A stretch of DNA of 64,000 nucleotides from JAXMAR01 sp046350295 (GCA_046350295.1 JAXMAR010000001.1:1-64000); one strand, 5' to 3'; counted from the first letter of the stretch, positions 31,526 to 41,497 are shown. Translations and numbers: made by a program. Notes: generated by a model from the sequence alone, not told the origin.

Positions 31526-32527
31526 TCACGTCTCCCAGTACCGCTTCCCGCCCGCCGCGATCAACAGCGCCCGCTTCACCGCCACCTCGATCAGACGCAG
31601 CTTGTACTGGCTCTGCGACAGCGGCTTCGCTCCCTCCGTCGCCGCACGCCCCGCCGCCGTCGCCGTCTCGGCGCTGCCGGCCCGGCCGTTGACCGCCGTC
31701 GCCGCCGCCGTCGCCACGCGCGGGACCGGCGCCACGTGCCCCAGTACCACCACGGCATTGCTCGCGTTCGCGCCGCCGCGGCCCCCCTCGAACGCCACCG
31801 CCGCCTGCACCAGCGGCCAGTCGTACGCCTGCTTCTGCCGGATCTCGTAGCTGGCGTTGTTCAGGTCGCGGCGCGGGATGGTCACCGACAGTACCATCTC
31901 GTTCGCCGCCAGCGTATGCTCGCGCTCGCCGGGACCGGCCGGGGCATGGAAGAACTTGCCGATCTCCTGCGTGCGCCGGCCGCGCGGCCCGAGGACCTCG
32001 ATCGTCGCTCCCAGCGCGACCAGCGCCGGCGCCAGCGTGCTCGGATGGACGATGACGCAGCGATGCCCGGCCGTGAACACCGCGTGGTACTTGTTCTCGC
32101 CTTCGAGCGCGAAGCAGCGCGCCCCACCCTTCAACAGGCAGTTGACGTGCTCATCGCGGAAATACCAGCAGCGGTTGCGCTGGCACAGGTTGCCCCCCAG
32201 CGTCCCCATGTTGCGAATCTGCGGCCCGCCGATCTGCACCGCCGCGTCGGTCACGGCGGGGAAGAGCCGCCTGAGGTCGGCATGGGCGGCGATGTCGGCC
32301 AGCTTCGTGCCGGCGCCGATCTTCACCTGCTTGTCCTCGACGGTGATCCCGCCCAGGGCCCCGATGCCGCCGAGGCTGACGACCCGCCCCGGCTGGGCGA
32401 TGTACTCCTTCTGCAAGTCGAGCAGGTCGGTGCCCCCGGCGAGGAGGGCGGTATTGCCCCAGGTCGCCTCGAGGAGGCCGACCGCCTGCTCAGCAGTGGT
32501 GGGGCGGAAGTAAGTGAAGTTTTTCAT
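31526..32527 (-). CDS. Xanthine dehydrogenase family FAD-binding subunit
   Basis: A 333-residue medium subunit of a molybdenum hydroxylase. It starts MKNFTYFRPTTAEQAVGLLE and shows the FAD pyrophosphate loop LLAGGTDLLDLQKEYIAQPG and the second FAD site IGGPQIRNMGTLGGNLCQRN then RCWYFRDEHVNCLLKGG, whose Cys residues resemble the extra Fe-S loop of the PaoB/YagS group. The C-terminal CO-dehydrogenase flavoprotein domain ends in AVKRALLIAAGGKRYWET and is interrupted by an Ala/Thr-rich stretch near residue 285. It works with the two subunits at 33.9-36.9 kb, but a HicBA locus and a gap of about 1.4 kb separate it from them. The substrate is unknown (aldehyde or N-heterocycle). Confidence 0.88.
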   Translation of the reverse strand: MKNFTYFRPTTAEQAVGLLEATWGNTALLAGGTDLLDLQKEYIAQPGRVVSLGGIGALGGITVEDKQVKIGAGTKLADIAAHADLRRLFPAVTDAAVQIGGPQIRNMGTLGGNLCQRNRCWYFRDEHVNCLLKGGARCFALEGENKYHAVFTAGHRCVIVHPSTLAPALVALGATIEVLGPRGRRTQEIGKFFHAPAGPGEREHTLAANEMVLSVTIPRRDLNNASYEIRQKQAYDWPLVQAAVAFEGGRGGANASNAVVVLGHVAPVPRVATAAATAVNGRAGSAETATAAGRAATEGAKPLSQSQYKLRLIEVAVKRALLIAAGGKRYWET

Positions 32528-32680
32528 GGATGCTCCTTCGAGTGCCGGCAGCCGAGTCGTCGCTGCCGTTGCGTTTCATTTCATTTCACAGACGGCCCGT
32601 TGCTGAAACGAATGAGACACCCCACCCGTTTCCACGCAACTGACCTGGACAACGGAAAAACGGTCCTCAAGGCGTGCGCC

Positions 32681-33085
32681 TCAGCTGTTTCGTCGCGTCT
32701 TGTCGCGCTGACACCAACTCATCGCGACGTATCCACCACTAACACTCCACGCCCCAACCTCCTTCCCCACAGCATTGTCCGCCTTCCCCCCAGACAAGCC
32801 TATCCACCACCCGTTCCGCCACCCGCGCGACGAAACCCACCCCTTCTCTCGTAAAGTAGAATGTCCCCTTTTTCCTCGCCCTGCTATGCGCTGTCGATCG
32901 AGGCCCAACTGACGAACGGCCCCGCGCACTGTACCCAGCTTCAAATCACGACCACCCCAGTCTGGCACGACGGTGGAGCGGTTCGTCGCTGGGTTGTGCC
33001 ATTTGCGGTGCGAACCTCCAGCCTTACGCGGGATCTCCCTGCAGCCGAAGGCCGTCAACTTCCGTGCCACCTCGCGGTATGTCAT
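32681..33085 (-). CDS. hicA: HicA family toxin with an unusual C-terminal extension
   Basis: MTYREVARKLTAFGCREIPR then KAGGSHRKWHNPATNRSTVV and PDWGGRDLKLGTVRGAVRQL is a HicA mRNA interferase: a dsRNA-binding fold with the catalytic His in GGSHRKW. HicA proteins usually end within 60-80 residues; here about 65 more Trp/Arg/Gly-rich residues follow LGLDRQR. In another frame a stop lies at 32884, directly after the conserved part, so a one-base slip near 32895 probably causes the tail. The gene overlaps hicB by 4 bp. Confidence 0.82.
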   Translation of the reverse strand: MTYREVARKLTAFGCREIPRKAGGSHRKWHNPATNRSTVVPDWGGRDLKLGTVRGAVRQLGLDRQRIAGRGKRGHSTLREKGWVSSRGWRNGWWIGLSGGKADNAVGKEVGAWSVSGGYVAMSWCQRDKTRRNS

Positions 33086-33327
33086 GGACTGCCTACCAAC
33101 GTTTCGGACCAGATCACCTCGCCTTGGGCCGGCAGGGAGATGCTTGCCGGCAATGAGCGTCCCTGGTCGGCATACAACTCGACGACTGCTTCAAACGCAT
33201 CGCGGACGTTGGCCTGTGCTTCCTCCAAGCTATCGCCTTCGGTGAGCAGTTCCGGCACTACCGGAGAAGTGACGGTATAGCCCCCCTCCGGTTGCGGCGT
33301 GAACACTAAGGGAACCCGGTATATCAC
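33082..33327 (-). CDS. hicB: HicB family antitoxin
   Basis: An 81-residue protein, IYRVPLVFTPQPEGGYTVTS then PVVPELLTEGDSLEEAQANV, the degenerate RNase-H-like fold of HicB antitoxins. A GTG start at 33327 follows a GGAGGA box by seven bases and is preferred to the ATG at 33384. There is no C-terminal DNA-binding domain, so autoregulation would need the complex. The gene precedes and overlaps hicA, the antitoxin-first order. Confidence 0.85.
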   Translation of the reverse strand: MIYRVPLVFTPQPEGGYTVTSPVVPELLTEGDSLEEAQANVRDAFEAVVELYADQGRSLPASISLPAQGEVIWSETLVGSP

Positions 33328-33611
33328 GATTCGCTCCTCCAAGCTCCAATTTAGGCCGGACCACGCTACGAGTCCGCTGGCCAATACGCGCGCCGGATTT
33401 CAATCTCCTGCGGATCAGGGATGAATCCACCGCGCCATCTCCGCGCCAATCGTTTGGCGCACACGCGGCCGCCACAACTCCTTGCCACTCCAGGCGATCA
33501 CGCGACGCGCCCGCCTCGACGCCAAAACGCCACCACACACCTCTCACAACCGAGCTTGATTCCCCAGGCGCCGTTGATCCGGGCCACGGTTACGAGCCCG
33601 GCTCACGCTTC

Positions 33612-33640
33612 CAAAAAAGGGTCCTGACACCTTTTCTGTC
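33612..33640. repeat. Fragment of the GGTGTC palindromic family
   Basis: AAAAAAGGGTCCTGACACCT then TTTCTGTCCCC resembles half of the elements in the tRNA array. It sits in the 561-bp gene-free gap 33328-33888, whose other visible content is the two palindromes at 33708 and 33822. Confidence 0.5.
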
Positions 33641-33707
33641 CCCCGAATTGTGTGTATAGCGCGCGCCCGGAGTGCTAGCCGCTCCGGGCCGTACGGCGCG
33701 GCGGGTG

Positions 33708-33882
33708 GCATGCTTTTGCGGCTCCTGTCAAAGCTCGCCAAAGCGCCGGCCGACACCGCAAAAGCATGCTTGGCGTTGTCCCACTTCGACGCTTCTCCTT
33801 GCTGTCTGGAAGCGAGGTCGAGCATGCTTTTGCGGTGTGCCCGTCTGCTTCAAGTCGTCGCGAGGGACCCGCAAAAGCATGC
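33708..33882. repeat. Two GCATGCTTTTGCGG palindromic elements in tandem
   Basis: Perfect 14-bp inverted ends GCATGCTTTTGCGG/CCGCAAAAGCATGC occur twice: 33708-33721 with 33756-33769, and 33822-33835 with 33869-33882. The two elements are about 62 bp each, with different centres. The second ends six bases before the stop of the molybdenum-subunit gene. Confidence 0.88.
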
Positions 33883-33888
33883 CACCCA

Positions 33889-36085
33889 CTATTTCCTCCT
33901 GGCCAGCGCCGCCAGCACGCGCTCCGGACTATACGGCGCGTTCGGCACCCGCACCCCGAGCGCGTTGAACACCGCGTTGCCGATCGCCGCCGCTGTCGAG
34001 ATCGTCGGCGGCTCGCCGATGCCGATCACGCCGCGCTCCGGCATGTCCATCATGTGGACGAAGATGCGCGGCATATCCTGGATGCCGCCCAGCTTGTAGA
34101 ACTCCATGTTCGGATTGACCATGCGGCCCGTCACCCGGTCGTAGATGCACTCCTCCAGCAGGGCGTAGTTGACCCCCATGATGACGCCGCCCGCCACCTG
34201 GCTCTCGCAGCCCTGCTTGTTGATGATGAGGCCGCAGTCCTGCACCGCCCAGAAACGCGTGCAGCGGACCACGCCGGTCTCCGTGTCGACCTTGACCTCG
34301 GCCACCTGCACGCCGCCGACGCCGTTGCCGGACAGCCCGGCCGTCCAGTTGCCGGCCCCGGAGACGGGCATGCGGCCCAGGCGGGCGCAGGCGGCGCGCC
34401 ACGCCAGCCGCTCCCCGCCGCGCTTGACCACGAAGCCCGGCTCGATCGACAAATCGGCCGGCTCGGCCATCATCGTCTTGGCGATCTGGGCGAAGAACGC
34501 GGTCTTCGCCGCGGTCACGGCGTTGAGCGCCGCCGGGGCCGTGCCGGGAGCGGTGGTACTGCCGCCCGAGCCGGTCGAGCCGCCCCAGTTGCTCTCGCCG
34601 ATGTTGACCGTGATGTCGCGCGGCTGGAGTCCGAGGATCTCGGCGACGACGATGGCGAGCACCGTGCGCTCGCCGGTGCCCAGGTCCTGCGTCGAGCTCT
34701 GGACGACGACGGAGCCGTCGGGGTTGATGGTGACGGTGGTGTTGTTCGGTCCGCGGCCGGCGCCTCCCCAGGTGTGGAGCGCCATGCCCAGGCCGGTCTT
34801 GACGACGCCGGCGCCGCGGCCGGGCGGATGCCAGATGCGGTCCCAGTCGCACATCTTGCGGATGATCTCGATCTCGCGCGTGTAGATCGTGTGGCGCACC
34901 GCCTCGTAAGAAGTGGGCGCCGTCTTGGCCGCCGTCGCGTCATTGGGCGGCAGATTCCGCAACCGGAAGTCCATCGGGTTGATGTTGAGCGAGGCGCACA
35001 GGTCATCGATCACCTGGTCGGTGAGGACGCAGTTCTGCGGATGCCCCGGCGCCCGCATGGCCCGCGCGTTCTGCAGGTTGAGGCGGATGCGGCGGTGCTT
35101 GCGCTTGATGTTCAGGTTGGGGATGTTGTTGTAGACATAGGGCAACAGCGCGAAGTTGACGGTCGCCGCCGCCCCGACGCCGGGCGAGCCGTAGCAGTCG
35201 ACCTCGTAGGTCTTGAGCACGCCCTCCTTGGTGGCGGCGGCCTTGGCGGTACCAAAGGCGCTCGGGCGCTGGCCGCCGACCGTCGCCTCCTCGGCGCGGT
35301 CGAGCATGAGCTTGACCGGGGCGCGGGTCTTGCGCGCCAGCTCGGCGCACACCGTCCCCTGGATGTCCGGCCCGAACTTGCTGCCGTAGCCGCCCCCCAT
35401 GTGATGGGTGATGCACTTGACGTTGGCGACCGGCATCTTGAAGTAGTTGGCCAGCGCATCCGCGGTGGCCACGGTCGCCTGGGTCGAGCACCAGACCGTG
35501 AGCTGCGTCGAGTCCTTGTTCCACTCGGCGACCAGGCCGTGCGACTCGAGGCACTGATGGCTGATGATGCCGATGCCGTAGGTCCCGGTGACGGCGGGGG
35601 CGACTCCTTCGTAAGCGAGCTTGTCGAAGTTCGCGGAGGTGAAGTCGCCGCCGGGGTTGACGTTCGGGTTCGGCACGCCCATCGGGTCGTTGCCGAAGGT
35701 GGTGATCTTGGCGTCCAGAGCGTCCCCCTCCTTGACGAGATGAGGCAGCTCGTTGTAGGCGACGCGGACGGCGCGGAGGCAGTCCTCGGCGTGCTCCTCC
35801 GTGTCGGCGCAAACGGCGAGGATCTCGGCCCCCGCGAAGAAAAGCTCGGCGCCCGGCTTGACGATCAGATGGAAGGCGCGGAAGCCGGGGGTCTTCTCGA
35901 CGGCGGCGGTGTCGATGCTCTTGATGGTGGCGTGGGCATGCGGGCAACGGAAGATGCGGGCATGCAGCATGCCGGGGCGGTTGATGTCGAAGCTGTATGC
36001 TTGGCGCGCTGCCGGTCGACTTGTCCGGGGCGTCGAGCCGCTGCACCTTCGTTCCCAGCAGGCGTCGCGTGGTTGGCCAAGGCAT
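33889..36085 (-). CDS. Xanthine dehydrogenase family molybdopterin-binding subunit, frameshift near N-terminus
   Basis: Large catalytic subunit, about 731 residues. It starts MPWPTTRRLLGTKVQRLDAP then DKSTGSA at 36085; the next frame continues YSFDINRPGMLHARIFRCPH, so one base is extra or two missing near 36000. Molybdenum-hydroxylase blocks follow: ITHHMGGGYGSKFGPDIQGT (Mo-pterin loop), NARAMRAPGHPQNCVLTDQV, VQSSTQDLGTGERTVLAIVV and GVIGIGEPPTISTAAAIGNA, where Glu is the catalytic base in the family. It hydroxylates aldehydes or heterocycles using water. The 2Fe-2S subunit gene is 169 bp upstream on the same strand. Confidence 0.88.
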
Positions 36086-36254
36086 GGTGGGGTCCTTTGG
36101 GTTTTCTTGTTTCGTGATGAACGGGAAGGTTTTCGGCGCTTGCCGGCCCCTCGCCCCTGACCCTCTCCCCTCGAACGGCGGAAAGGGGATTATTCAAAGC
36201 GTTTTGACTGTTGGATTCAGGCGAGCCGGGCGGCGTTAGCCCCCGGAGGACTCG

Positions 36255-36884
36255 TCACTCGCGCTTGCCGCCACAAAGGCTCGCGATGGCGTCGCGCATC
36301 TGCTCGTAGGTGCCGCAGCGGCAGATGTTGCCGGCGAGGCCGGCTTCGACCTCGGCGGGGGTCGCCTTCGGATTGGCGTCGAGGACGGCTCGCATGGCGA
36401 CGACGAAGCCCGGCGTGCAAAAGCCGCACTGCTGCGCGTCGAAGCGCTGGAACGCGGCGGGGACGGCGTCGAGCTTTTCCCCCGTGACGAGGCTCTCGGC
36501 GGTGCGGATCGCCTTGCCCTGGGCTTCGAGGGCGAGCATGGTGCAGGAGTAGACCGGCTTGCCGTCGACCATCACGGTGCAGGCGCCGCACGAGCCGCGG
36601 TCGCAGACACGCTTGCAGCCGGTGACGTCGAGGTAGTTGCGCAGGGCGTCGAGCAGCGTGACGCGCGGCTCGACGCTGGTCGCCATCTTGCGGCCATTGA
36701 CGTTGAGGTTGATGCGGACGGCGGCGGGGCCGTGGGCGGGGACGACGTCCGGGGCGGGGGGTAACGCCGCGCCTTCGGCGAGCGTCGGCGCGCCGGCGAG
36801 GACGGTGGCCGCGGCGGTGGCGCCGGAGCCTTTGAGGAACTGGCGGCGGGAGATGCCGCCGGGTAGATCGGTGGTGTCTTTCAT
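36255..36884 (-). CDS. Xanthine dehydrogenase family 2Fe-2S subunit, Tat-exported
   Basis: A 209-residue small subunit starting MKDTTDLPGGISRRQFLKGS; the SRRQFLKGSGATAAATVLAG leader is a twin-arginine signal, so the complex is periplasmic. The plant-type 2Fe-2S cluster is in GCKRVCDRGSCGACTVMVDG, and the C-terminal helical cluster is in QQCGFCTPGFVVAMRAVLDA and GNICRCGTYEQMRDAIASLC. This passes electrons from the Mo site to FAD or an outside acceptor. As in PaoABC and related periplasmic oxidases, only this subunit carries the signal. Confidence 0.92.
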   Translation of the reverse strand: MKDTTDLPGGISRRQFLKGSGATAAATVLAGAPTLAEGAALPPAPDVVPAHGPAAVRINLNVNGRKMATSVEPRVTLLDALRNYLDVTGCKRVCDRGSCGACTVMVDGKPVYSCTMLALEAQGKAIRTAESLVTGEKLDAVPAAFQRFDAQQCGFCTPGFVVAMRAVLDANPKATPAEVEAGLAGNICRCGTYEQMRDAIASLCGGKRE

Positions 36885-37052
36885 CGCTGCCTCCCTGGGT
36901 AGGTACGCGTCTTCGGAGCCAACAAGCGAAATCGACCCGGATTGTAAGTGCATCGCGGCCCGTTCTCAAGTAATTTGTGGAAAGAAAAGAAGCGTGAGTA
37001 ACCCCCGCCCTTACGGGGCGGGGCTCGCCTGGTTTCTTGCGAGTGAAGCGCC

Positions 37053-37801
37053 ATGTTTTCGCAATATCGCGATGAGCATCTGAGCCGCATCGAGACGCAG
37101 TGGTCGATCCTGTTCCGCTCGACCCCCGAACGCCACCTCGTCCGTCAACGCGGCGCGAGGCGGCCCTGCTCAGCAGCACCTGCGGCGCCGTCTATCGCTA
37201 CCTGCTGGCCGTCGTCGGCAACGTCCACGAGGCGGACAAGCTGGCTCAGGAGTTCGCCCTGCGCATGCTCCAAGGAACGTTCAAGACCGCCGACCCGAGC
37301 AAGGGGCGTTTTCGCGACTACGTCAAGGCGTCCCTCTTCAACCTCGTGCGCCGCTATCACCGCAAGAAGAACCAGGGCCCGGCCCTCTTGCCCGAGGACG
37401 CCCCCGAGCCAGCCGCCCCGGAGAGCGTCGAGGAGGACCGCGCCTTCGCCGAGAAGTGGCGTGAAGAGCTGCTCGCCAAGGTCTGGGAGGATCTGAGCAA
37501 GCACGAGAAGGAGACCGGCCAGCCCTTCCACACCTTCATGCTCTACCGTACGCAGAACGCCAAGACCTCGTCCTCGGCCATGGCGGAGCACTTCGGCAAG
37601 CTGACCGGCAAACCCCTCACCGCGGCCGGCGTGCGCCAGACGCTGCACCGCGCCCGCGAACGCTTCGGCGAGCTCCTGATCGAAGAAGTGGCGCGCTCGC
37701 TCCAGACCAAGGACAAGGAAGCCGTCGAACAAGAGCTCGCCGACCTCGGCCTGTTGACCTATTGCCAGGACGCCGTCGACAAATGGAAGGCAGGGAAGTG
37801 A
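37053..37801 (+). CDS. Planctomycete-type RNA polymerase sigma factor, frameshifted near N-terminus
   Basis: The conserved start EHLSRIETQWSILFRS is in the frame opened by ATG 37053, whereas the body runs in the next frame: TCGAVYRYLLAVVGNVHEAD then KLAQEFALRMLQGTFKTADP and SKGRFRDYVKASLFNLVRRY (sigma region 2), and a C-terminal PLTAAGVRQTLHRARERFGE (helix-turn-helix-like region 4). A slip near 37150 separates them; the second frame alone is open from 37100. Such ECF-like factors abound in planctomycetes. No anti-sigma gene is adjacent. Confidence 0.78.
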
Positions 37802-37900
37802 TCGACGCCGACATGAACACGTTAGTTTGACCTCTGTTTCAGATTGACCCCTTCGCGCCGGGTTCGAGAGCTGGTTACAACTTGAGGCTGGCGGCTCCGA

Positions 37901-40900
37901 TCAGGCCTTCGACCTCTCGTCCTGTGGCTGGGCGGCGGCGGTTGGCGTTCCGTTGCCGGCGCCCGATGTCGGCAGGCCGCGAGCGGTCGCCGGCTTCATA
38001 AGGATGGGGATAGACGCTTCGAGCAGCCGGCTGGTCGGCTCGCCATGGGTGGTGATGCGCCAGGTCTGGACCCAGCTGTCCCAGGTGACGGCGCGGTGGC
38101 GGTAGACGAAGGAGCCGTCGATGTCGGGCCAGCCGAGGACGGGGGCGTTTTCCTCGTCGACGGGGCGGTAGAGGGGTTGCGGCTTGGCGATGTTGTAAAA
38201 GACCTCTTCGGTGTGGCGTTCGTCCTGCCAGAAGAGGAGCCCTTGGGGGCGGAAGAAGACGGGGGCGGGCGGGAGCTTCTCCTCCATCTGCTCCTGGACG
38301 AGGTCGACGCCGGCGAGCTTGTAGAAGCCGACGAGGGCGTTGTGCAGGGTGACGCGCTGCCGCTCGGTGAGGTGCGTGAGGACGGCGGCGTCGCGGACGA
38401 AGGCGACGAGCCAGCCGCCCCGTTCCTCGAAGGCGAGCGAAAGGGGCTTGTCCTCGTCGGCGCCGAGGCCGAGGGCGACGTCGATGCGGTTGGTGGCGAG
38501 GTGGACGCGGCGGACGTCGAGAGGGACGCCGAGCCAGGCGGGGTCCTGGCGGAGGAGGGAGAGGAACTCGCGCTCGAAGAAGTAGCGGACGTCGTCCTCG
38601 ATCTCGCGCATGTGGCGCATCAAGGTACGGACGGTGCTCCAGTTGCCGGACTTGAGGGCGGAGCGTTCGGCGCGGCGGAGCTTCTTGTAGATCTTGGGGA
38701 CGGAGCCGGAGTGGAAGCCGGGGCGGAGGAGGCGCGGCAGCGTCTCGCCGTGCGGTCCCATGCCGACGGGGACGAGGGTCCTGGCGCGGTTGGCGCGGTA
38801 GAGCTTCCAGTTCTCCTTCATCTCCCAGAAGAGGAAGCCGGCGATGTCGGGGCTCCAGAAGACGAACCACCAGACGATGACGCCGGCGAGGACCGAGCCG
38901 AGATAGGGGGAGAGGGCGTCGACCATCTGCGGGCCGACGATGGCCATGATGGGGTAGATGAGCTTGGCGGCGATGCTGCAGATGGGGAGCTTGAGGGGGT
39001 TGAGGCCGGGCTCGACGAGGACGACGACGTTGAAGCGGATGAAGTAGGCGATGGGATACCAGACGGCGGTGAGGATGGCGCGGGCGATGGTGGCGAGCTG
39101 GTTTTCGCCGCCGCGGAAGCGGAGCCAGTCTTCGATGGCGAACAGGACGGAGTTGAAGAGGTAGACGACGTGGTTGAAGACGGCGACGATGAGGCGGACG
39201 AGGCCGGGGAGCAGGCCGCCGCGCAAGAGCGTGACGAAGGCGCGGACGGCGCGGGAGAGCGCCTCGGCCGCGGCCTGCCCGGGCCGTGAATTGATGAGGA
39301 AGTTGGCCGCCAGGAAGGCGAGGCCGAGATTGACGGGGGAGTCGAAAGCCTGCGGCAGCAGGAGGTAGAGCAGGAGGCAGAGGACCGCGGGCTTGACGAG
39401 GTAGCCGATCAGGAGCTGGAAAGGCCAGGAGAAGATGAAGCGGCGCAGCCGGGGATGGCGCAGCAGGTAGCTTGGCGTCTCGACGATGAAGCGGCCGATG
39501 GGCGTGAAGACGCGCTGGCCGGTGTCCCTGAGTTTGTGGCGGAAGCCGGCCGAGTGCATGAGGACGACCATGAAGATCGAGAAGGCGATCCACAAGGAGT
39601 AGAAGGCCCAATCGGGCAGGACGTCGCCGGCGGACGGGGTGAGGGCGTCGACGATGAGGAGAGGCACCTTGACCACGAGGAAGCCGAGGAGGATGGGGAG
39701 GGAGAGCCAGAGGGTGACGATGCGGCCGAGCGTGGTGCCGAAGTTCCAGGCGGTGAAGCGTTCGAGCCAGCGGAGGTAGAACTCGCTGGTCTTGTAGACG
39801 CCGTCGAGGAGGGTGCCGAGGCGGCGGTCGAGGCGGAGCAGGGGATCGCCGCGGAGGAAGTCCTGCGGGTCGCTGAGGTCGGGGAGCTTGAGCTGGTTGC
39901 GCGAGATGATGTCGCGCAGGTCGCTGAAGGTGACGTAGCCGTGGGACAGGACGCGGTCGATGAACTCCTCGACCATTTTCTGGAAGGCGACGCGTTCGGG
40001 CGGGTTGCGTGGCGAGAGGCCGACGTCTTCGAGGGCGGTGATGAGGAGGGGGCGGAAGCGTTCGCGGAGGCGTTCTTCGCTGCGTTCGAGGGCCTTGCCG
40101 AGGAGGGCGCCGAGATGGATGCGGTCGTCGTCGCTGAGGCGGGCGAGGGTGAGGCGCTGCGTGGCGCTCTTGAGGTGACGGGTGAGGCGGACCATGCGCA
40201 GGCTGGGGAGCGGCCGGCGGATGGGCCGTTTGCCGACCGAGCGGAGCCACTCGATGAGGTCGATGGAGTAGATTTCGCGTTCGTAGTCGAGGCAGGCGCG
40301 CTGGAGATCGTAGAGGAGGGCGGCTTCGGGGGCGCGGCTGCCCTGGTCGGCCTTGTCGAGGAGGGTGGGGATGTCCTTGCGCCATTCCTCGACCTCGGGG
40401 GGCGTCAGCTCGAGGGCGCGTTCGAGGCGGGCGAGGAGGCTGTAGAGGAACTCGAGGGCTTCGTTGCGGGTGTCGAAGCCAAGGGCGGCGGGGGCGACGC
40501 GGGCGGCCTTGCGGCGCTGGATGGCGGCGCGGACGACGTTGCCTTCCGCGCCGGCCTTGTCGCTGTCGGCGACCAGCTTCCAGAAGAACTCGTGCGCCTC
40601 GCCGGAGCGGTTGTGGGTGTAGGTGATCGGGTCGCCGGCGCCGGGGAGGCGGGTGCGCTGGAACAGGGCTTGCGCATCGACGTCCCGGCCCAGCAGGTCC
40701 TTGACGGCCTCGATATCGCGCAGGCTCGGGAACATGCTGGGCAGCATGCTGGGGGCGAAGAAGTAGAGCTCGAGGAAGAGGGCGGCGAACTCGAGGTAGA
40801 GGCCGCGATCGTCGGCGTTGGCGAGGATGTAACGGTCCTGCTCCATGACGCGGCGGATCTCCTCGAAGGCGCCGTCGCCGATCTGGCGCATGCGCTCGCG

Positions 40901-41278
40901 GATATCGGCGAGGGAGAGCTTGCCGGCGACGCAGAGGCGGTCCAGCTCCAGGTGCACGCTGGCATGGAAGAGGCGCTGCCAGTACTTGAGCAGGAGGGCG
41001 TGCGCGGGGGTGTGCTGAAGGTCTTCCTGCGTCGGCCAGCTGAGGAGGATGGCCGTCGCGGGGAGCACCTGGTCCGATTCGAGGGCGAGGTCCTCCTGCT
41101 CGACATAACGGAAGAGAAGCTGCCGGTCGGCGATGAACGTGGCACGGCGCGGCACGGAGCCGAGGAGGCCGGAGATATCGTAGGTCTGGCGCACGATCGT
41201 CTCGAGGACGCGCGGCGCGACAAGCACGGCGGCCGGCTCGACGGACCGAAGCGCCTGCTGGAGTTCAGTGGGTTTCAT
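37901..41278 (-). CDS. Very large membrane protein of unknown function
   Basis: 1,125 residues from MKPTELQQALRSVEPAAVLV at 41278. The N-terminal 510 residues look soluble and helical (LLFRYVEQEDLALESDQVLP; MRQIGDGAFEEIRRVMEQDR). About seven to nine membrane helices follow between residues 515 and 820 (IVTLWLSLPILLGFLVVKVP; LGLAFLAANFLINSRPGQAA; SVLAGVIVWWFVFWSPDIAG). The last 300 residues are soluble again (LLRPGFHSGSVPKIYKKLRR; LLFWQDERHTEEVFYNIAKP). I recognise no named domain. It is a single gene with no operon partner on its strand nearby. Opposite-strand frames here are Glu/Val-rich shadows. Confidence 0.8.
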   Translation of the reverse strand: MKPTELQQALRSVEPAAVLVAPRVLETIVRQTYDISGLLGSVPRRATFIADRQLLFRYVEQEDLALESDQVLPATAILLSWPTQEDLQHTPAHALLLKYWQRLFHASVHLELDRLCVAGKLSLADIRERMRQIGDGAFEEIRRVMEQDRYILANADDRGLYLEFAALFLELYFFAPSMLPSMFPSLRDIEAVKDLLGRDVDAQALFQRTRLPGAGDPITYTHNRSGEAHEFFWKLVADSDKAGAEGNVVRAAIQRRKAARVAPAALGFDTRNEALEFLYSLLARLERALELTPPEVEEWRKDIPTLLDKADQGSRAPEAALLYDLQRACLDYEREIYSIDLIEWLRSVGKRPIRRPLPSLRMVRLTRHLKSATQRLTLARLSDDDRIHLGALLGKALERSEERLRERFRPLLITALEDVGLSPRNPPERVAFQKMVEEFIDRVLSHGYVTFSDLRDIISRNQLKLPDLSDPQDFLRGDPLLRLDRRLGTLLDGVYKTSEFYLRWLERFTAWNFGTTLGRIVTLWLSLPILLGFLVVKVPLLIVDALTPSAGDVLPDWAFYSLWIAFSIFMVVLMHSAGFRHKLRDTGQRVFTPIGRFIVETPSYLLRHPRLRRFIFSWPFQLLIGYLVKPAVLCLLLYLLLPQAFDSPVNLGLAFLAANFLINSRPGQAAAEALSRAVRAFVTLLRGGLLPGLVRLIVAVFNHVVYLFNSVLFAIEDWLRFRGGENQLATIARAILTAVWYPIAYFIRFNVVVLVEPGLNPLKLPICSIAAKLIYPIMAIVGPQMVDALSPYLGSVLAGVIVWWFVFWSPDIAGFLFWEMKENWKLYRANRARTLVPVGMGPHGETLPRLLRPGFHSGSVPKIYKKLRRAERSALKSGNWSTVRTLMRHMREIEDDVRYFFEREFLSLLRQDPAWLGVPLDVRRVHLATNRIDVALGLGADEDKPLSLAFEERGGWLVAFVRDAAVLTHLTERQRVTLHNALVGFYKLAGVDLVQEQMEEKLPPAPVFFRPQGLLFWQDERHTEEVFYNIAKPQPLYRPVDEENAPVLGWPDIDGSFVYRHRAVTWDSWVQTWRITTHGEPTSRLLEASIPILMKPATARGLPTSGAGNGTPTAAAQPQDERSKA

Positions 41279-41497
41279 CGATAGGCCACCTTCGGGACGC
41301 CGGTCGAGATGGACGGAAAGCCGGCGCAGGGCATTGTCCCGATTGTAATGCGTGAGGCAGACGGGGGGAAGGGGCTTTCGAGGCGCGGGGCGGCGGCGCG
41401 ATCGGCGCCCGCGGCGTAACCGGCGCAATCAACGCAATCGGCGCTGTCTGGACTCAGTTACGGATTCGGGGCGTTACGCCCCGGTTCTCGAACGGGG

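Noticed and set aside
33889..35970. Mo-subunit gene starting at 35970
   Set aside because: The conserved N-terminus is present just upstream in another frame (start 36085), so the shorter version is a frameshift product.
39455..41284. A 609-codon Glu/Val/Gly-rich frame on the plus strand
   Set aside because: It is the complement of the large membrane protein gene; composition is that of a shadow frame.
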